Assembly: GCA_001775095.1 (NCBI GenBank)
Contig: MFCA01000013.1
Span: forward strand, 22,618-69,689
Length of the DNA stretch: 47,072 nt
Direction of reading: 5' to 3'
From: Candidatus Curtissbacteria bacterium RIFOXYA1_FULL_41_14
GTDB lineage: Bacteria; Patescibacteriota; Microgenomatia; Curtissbacterales; GWA2-41-24
In this document: positions 43,811 to 47,072 of the stretch, one piece after another
Numbering within the stretch: position 1 is the stretch's first letter
How the letters are laid out: each line of letters starts with the position of its first letter
Program-made: the position numbers and the translations under genes
The notes under the pieces: model-generated
What the model was told of the DNA's origin: nothing
Database searches by the model: none
What the model saw: only the letters and a program-made list of their open reading frames with translations

Positions 43811-45205
43811 ATGCAATACTCAATAATCCAGAAATCACAGCTGGAAGGGGCAAATCGGCTGGATGCGGAATATTACCAGCCGGAATATTTACAACTGATT
43901 AATAACCTCGAGAAAACAAAGGCATATAAACCATGGTCAGAAATTGATAGTAAATTTATTACAGGTCCTTTCGGATCAGAATTCAATGTTGAGAATTACG
44001 TGGAGGATACAGATTATAGGTATGTTCGCGGTAAGGATGTGAAGGAGTTTTTTCTTTTAGATGACGACAATGTTTATATTCCTAGTGGGGATTTTGAAAG
44101 ATTAAAAAAATATTCATTACAAAAAGGCGATATCTTAATTTCAGTTGTTGGGACCTTAGGCAATACTTCGGTCGTTGATGAATCAGCCACCCCTGCTATT
44201 TTCAGTTGTAAGAGTACTGTATTTAGAACAAATACAATAGACCCTTTTTATTTAATAGCATACTTGAACTGCAAGTACGGCAAAAGCTTACTGCAGAGAA
44301 GTGTTAGAGGTCATGTCCAAACAGGTTTAAATATAGATGACTTGAAATCACTATTGATTTTTGTGCCTTCGCAACAACAGCAAGATAAAATAGCTCCTTT
44401 AGTCATAGAAGCGAGACAAAGTCTAGAAGATTCAAAGCTATTTTATTCTCAAGCCGAAAATTTGCTTTTGGAGGAGTTGGGGCTGGGGGATTTTAAGCCT
44501 GAAGAAAGTTTGTCATATGTGGTCCACTTCAGAGAAACACAAGAAGCAAACCGGGTAGACGCAGAGTATTTTGACCCTAAATATGAAAAAGTAGAGAAAA
44601 TTCTTAGTAAATTCAAACAACAAAGGCTAGAAGATTTAAGTTCTTTGATTTCTTACGGTACAGTTCCCACAAGCCCGTATGTTAAGGAGGGTGGCATAAC
44701 TTACGTTAAAGGAGAAGATATTCAAAATTGTTTTATTGATTATTCTAAATTGGTTTATTTAGAGAAAGAGTCGACGAAAAAATTACCGCAGAAAGTTTAT
44801 TTAAAAGCAAATGACATCGTCATTTCTCAAATGGGAACAGTGGGTAGAGCGGCGTTAGCCACCAAAGCAGAAGAAGGTTGGCTATTTGCTTCCTTTACGA
44901 TCCGCGCTCGTTTAACTAATGAAGCGATAAAAATTTTAGACCCTTTGTACCTTACTTTATTTATCAATAATGTAAGCCGTCCTTACTACTTGTTAAGAAG
45001 AATAGCTCAAGCAAGTGTCAGACAGAATACAGATTTACCAACAATTAGAGATTTGCGTGTCCCAATTTTGCCAAAATCAACTCAACAAAAAATCGCTGAT
45101 TTGGTTAGGAAATCTCACGAAGCGCGCAAAAAATCAAAAGCGCTCCTCAAAGAAGCAAAAAGAAAAGTTGAGGAAATGATTGAGAAAGGTGTTAAAAATG
45201 GATGA
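43811..45205 (+). CDS. hsdS: type I restriction specificity subunit HsdS
   Basis: Two target-recognition repeats (NRLDAEYYQPEYLQL.., NRVDAEYFDPKYEKV..) each with LKKGDILIS/LKANDIVIS motifs. Confidence 0.92.
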   Translation: MQYSIIQKSQLEGANRLDAEYYQPEYLQLINNLEKTKAYKPWSEIDSKFITGPFGSEFNVENYVEDTDYRYVRGKDVKEFFLLDDDNVYIPSGDFERLKKYSLQKGDILISVVGTLGNTSVVDESATPAIFSCKSTVFRTNTIDPFYLIAYLNCKYGKSLLQRSVRGHVQTGLNIDDLKSLLIFVPSQQQQDKIAPLVIEARQSLEDSKLFYSQAENLLLEELGLGDFKPEESLSYVVHFRETQEANRVDAEYFDPKYEKVEKILSKFKQQRLEDLSSLISYGTVPTSPYVKEGGITYVKGEDIQNCFIDYSKLVYLEKESTKKLPQKVYLKANDIVISQMGTVGRAALATKAEEGWLFASFTIRARLTNEAIKILDPLYLTLFINNVSRPYYLLRRIAQASVRQNTDLPTIRDLRVPILPKSTQQKIADLVRKSHEARKKSKALLKEAKRKVEEMIEKGVKNG

Positions 45206-46199
45206 CCAAGTTTATAAATGTCCTTTATGTGGTAGTGTTCTAGCCCGTGATCATTGGGTAAAGATAACTGGCCAATGGGAAGCGGAACAAAAGCATACTG
45301 AAGAAACTAGGAAGAAACTAGAAAAATTTAAGAAGGAAAAATTACTCTTAGAGAAGAAACATCAGTCGGATTTAAGAAGAGCCGCAAAAGCAGCTGAAGT
45401 AATTGGTATTGAAAAGGGAGTTAAAAAAGAAAAAGGTGAACGCGAGAGAATGGCAAAAATGATTGCGAAACAAGCAAAAGATCAAGCTGCTGCTCAAAAG
45501 AAAATTCAAGAATTAGAAAAACAGCTTAAACAAGGATTTACACCACAAACCGCTGGCTTTGATTACGAAAAAGAAGTTGCTCGGATGTTATCCGAGAATT
45601 TTCCCGACGATGAAATAAAACCTACTGGAAAGTTGGGAGATAATATTCAAACAGTAAGACATAAAGGCCAAGAAGCTGGAAGTATTCTGTATGAGTGTAA
45701 AAAGACTTCAAAGTATGATAACTCGTTTGTCTTGGAAGCAAAAAGACATCAAGAAACAGCCGGTTGTAATTACGCTGTTGTAGTAACACATGCTATTAAA
45801 AGCGGTAAGTCTAAATTTTTTATTGACGGTGAAGTAATAGTAATTGACCCTTTAGGCCTTTTGGATTTGGCTTTTCTTTTACGTTCCGCTATCGTTGAGA
45901 TGCATTTATTAAAACTAACAAAAGAGGAAATAAATGAGAAAAGCAAAGAGATTTTGAGATATATGCAGACAGGGATTTTTAAAAACAGAATGGCGCTGGC
46001 AATGCAGAAATCAGAGGACGCTTACTATTTATTGATTGAAGAAATGAGAGGGCATAAAAAATTGTGGCAGCAAAGGTATGAGATATATTCAACGATTCAT
46101 GCCAATGTGCAGATGGTTAGATTAGAAATTGGAAAGATTATTACAGGTAATCCGAAATTATTAGAGGATTTAAAACAACTTCCTCAACCTTCAATCTAG
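45198..46199 (+). CDS. DUF2130-like protein, putative PD-(D/E)XK nuclease
   Basis: N-term CPLCG, coiled coil, then FDYEKEVARMLSENFPDDEIKPTGKLGDNIQTVRHKGQEAGSILYECKKT. Confidence 0.75.
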   Translation: MDDQVYKCPLCGSVLARDHWVKITGQWEAEQKHTEETRKKLEKFKKEKLLLEKKHQSDLRRAAKAAEVIGIEKGVKKEKGERERMAKMIAKQAKDQAAAQKKIQELEKQLKQGFTPQTAGFDYEKEVARMLSENFPDDEIKPTGKLGDNIQTVRHKGQEAGSILYECKKTSKYDNSFVLEAKRHQETAGCNYAVVVTHAIKSGKSKFFIDGEVIVIDPLGLLDLAFLLRSAIVEMHLLKLTKEEINEKSKEILRYMQTGIFKNRMALAMQKSEDAYYLLIEEMRGHKKLWQQRYEIYSTIHANVQMVRLEIGKIITGNPKLLEDLKQLPQPSI

Positions 46200-46253
46200 G
46201 GTAATTGGTTTAAGTTTATCCAGAAGTTGAAAAGGACTTTTGATTTTTCCCAA

Positions 46254-46358
46254 ATGAGAATTTTTGTTATAGACAAGCCAAACGCCAAAATAGAAATTTG
46301 CCCTCCAGATCCTCATGATCTAGATCGGGACGGTGACGGCATCGGCTGCGAGAAGTAA
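46254..46358 (+). pseudogene. Excalibur-type calcium-binding motif fragment
   Basis: MRIFVIDKPNAKIEICPPDPHDLDRDGDGIGCEK*; DxDxDGxxCE. Confidence 0.45.
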
Positions 46359-46421
46359 AGAATAAATTTTTCTCACCCCATAGTTGGCAAATTCAGTCTC
46401 AAAAATAGTATAATTCGCCAA

Positions 46422-46949
46422 ATGGTTGAATCTGTGACTAGCGAACGTCTTGCTCAAAAAGAAAAACTTATGGTAGTTCTCAGAGAAGCTGTCGAGAAAG
46501 CCCATCAACTTGAACCTGGCGCTTTAGGTGTAATTTTGTTTGGTAGTAGAACTCATTCTGGACCAATCAGGCCTGATAGTGACGTTGACCTTCTTCATGT
46601 CCAAAGACAAGTTGGGATAAAAGCAGCTTTTGCCCTCCAAAACTCCATAGAGGAAGGACTTAAATCCCTTGGTTGGCAGAGCGATTATAAAGGTACAATT
46701 TATCTTGATTGGATTGATCGGGTACAAAAGTCCCAGACAAGAGATGGAATGGCAGAACAGATTTATTCAAGATGCCAATGGATCGATAAGGATAGCGCGT
46801 TTGTCCTTGTTGATCCGGAGGCAGAAAGGAAGATCAGAGAATTTGCTAGACCTGAAGAAAAAGAATGGTCTCGCACTGAAGCTATTCGTCAAATTGAAGG
46901 TTTCTTTCAGAGAAATGGTATAACTGGGCCAATATTTAGACTAAAGTAG
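46422..46949 (+). CDS. nucleotidyltransferase-domain protein (MNT-like)
   Basis: GVILFGSRTHSGPIRPDSDVDLLHV. Confidence 0.85.
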   Translation: MVESVTSERLAQKEKLMVVLREAVEKAHQLEPGALGVILFGSRTHSGPIRPDSDVDLLHVQRQVGIKAAFALQNSIEEGLKSLGWQSDYKGTIYLDWIDRVQKSQTRDGMAEQIYSRCQWIDKDSAFVLVDPEAERKIREFARPEEKEWSRTEAIRQIEGFFQRNGITGPIFRLK

Positions 46950-46981
46950 CTTTTGTTCGGCTTTTAAAGACGCAAAGATTG

Positions 46982-47067
46982 GGCCTACCTAATTGTCTAG
47001 GCCGCGATACATTCCGTACAGTTGATGTATCTTGAAAGGCCGTTACAATGGCTCGTATATGCGAGCC
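46982..47067. repeat. Three consecutive hairpins at window end with REP-like core
   Basis: GGCCTA..TAGGCC (46982-47003), GATACAT..ATGTATC (47006-47031), GGCTCG..CGAGCC (47050-47067); CTTGAAAGGCCGTTACAATGGC (47031-47052) resembles RAYT flanks. Confidence 0.7.
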
Positions 47068-47072
47068 TACAA

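Noticed and set aside
46422-46949. MNT-HEPN toxin-antitoxin pair
   Set aside because: Only the nucleotidyltransferase-like protein is present; no adjacent HEPN ORF in the window.
1-47072. tRNA or rRNA genes
   Set aside because: No cloverleaf-like or rRNA sequence recognised by eye; tRNAscan-SE and Infernal would be needed to exclude small RNAs.

Overview
This 47 kb window looks like a Patescibacteria/CPR (probably Microgenomates-like) chromosome segment. That assignment is inferred from gene content and compact gene style; no search was run. Housekeeping genes recognised: purH parts, dprA, topA, a NUDIX-dCTP deaminase fusion, tmk, a long thyX, rpsB, tsf, frr, rseP, a tRNA-binding protein plus proS behind a T-box-like leader, tig, rpsU, yqeY, ybeY, dnaX, raiA, ybaB, recR, doc, cysS, pgl, gnd, zwf and a MacAB-like efflux module. 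An accessory block at 39.6-46.2 kb holds a LexA-like regulator, an HsdR_N-HsdM fusion, a TIGR04141/DUF6119-like protein, HsdS and a DUF2130 putative nuclease, with no HsdR translocase visible. The main unusual signals are: (1) several families of short palindromic repeats, some inserted in frame inside conserved genes (the CACCCCNGGGGTG pair in purH-like, thyX, recR and cysS; other types in topA, dnaX, tig, gnd, tmk); (2) outer palindromes of one family carrying different inner palindromes at the same position; (3) all three GIY-YIG nuclease ORFs/fragments in the window bracketed by inverted copies of such palindromes, each from a different family, suggesting a palindrome-bracketed mobile cassette; (4) the RM-like operon without HsdR. 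All alignments and coordinates were done by eye.
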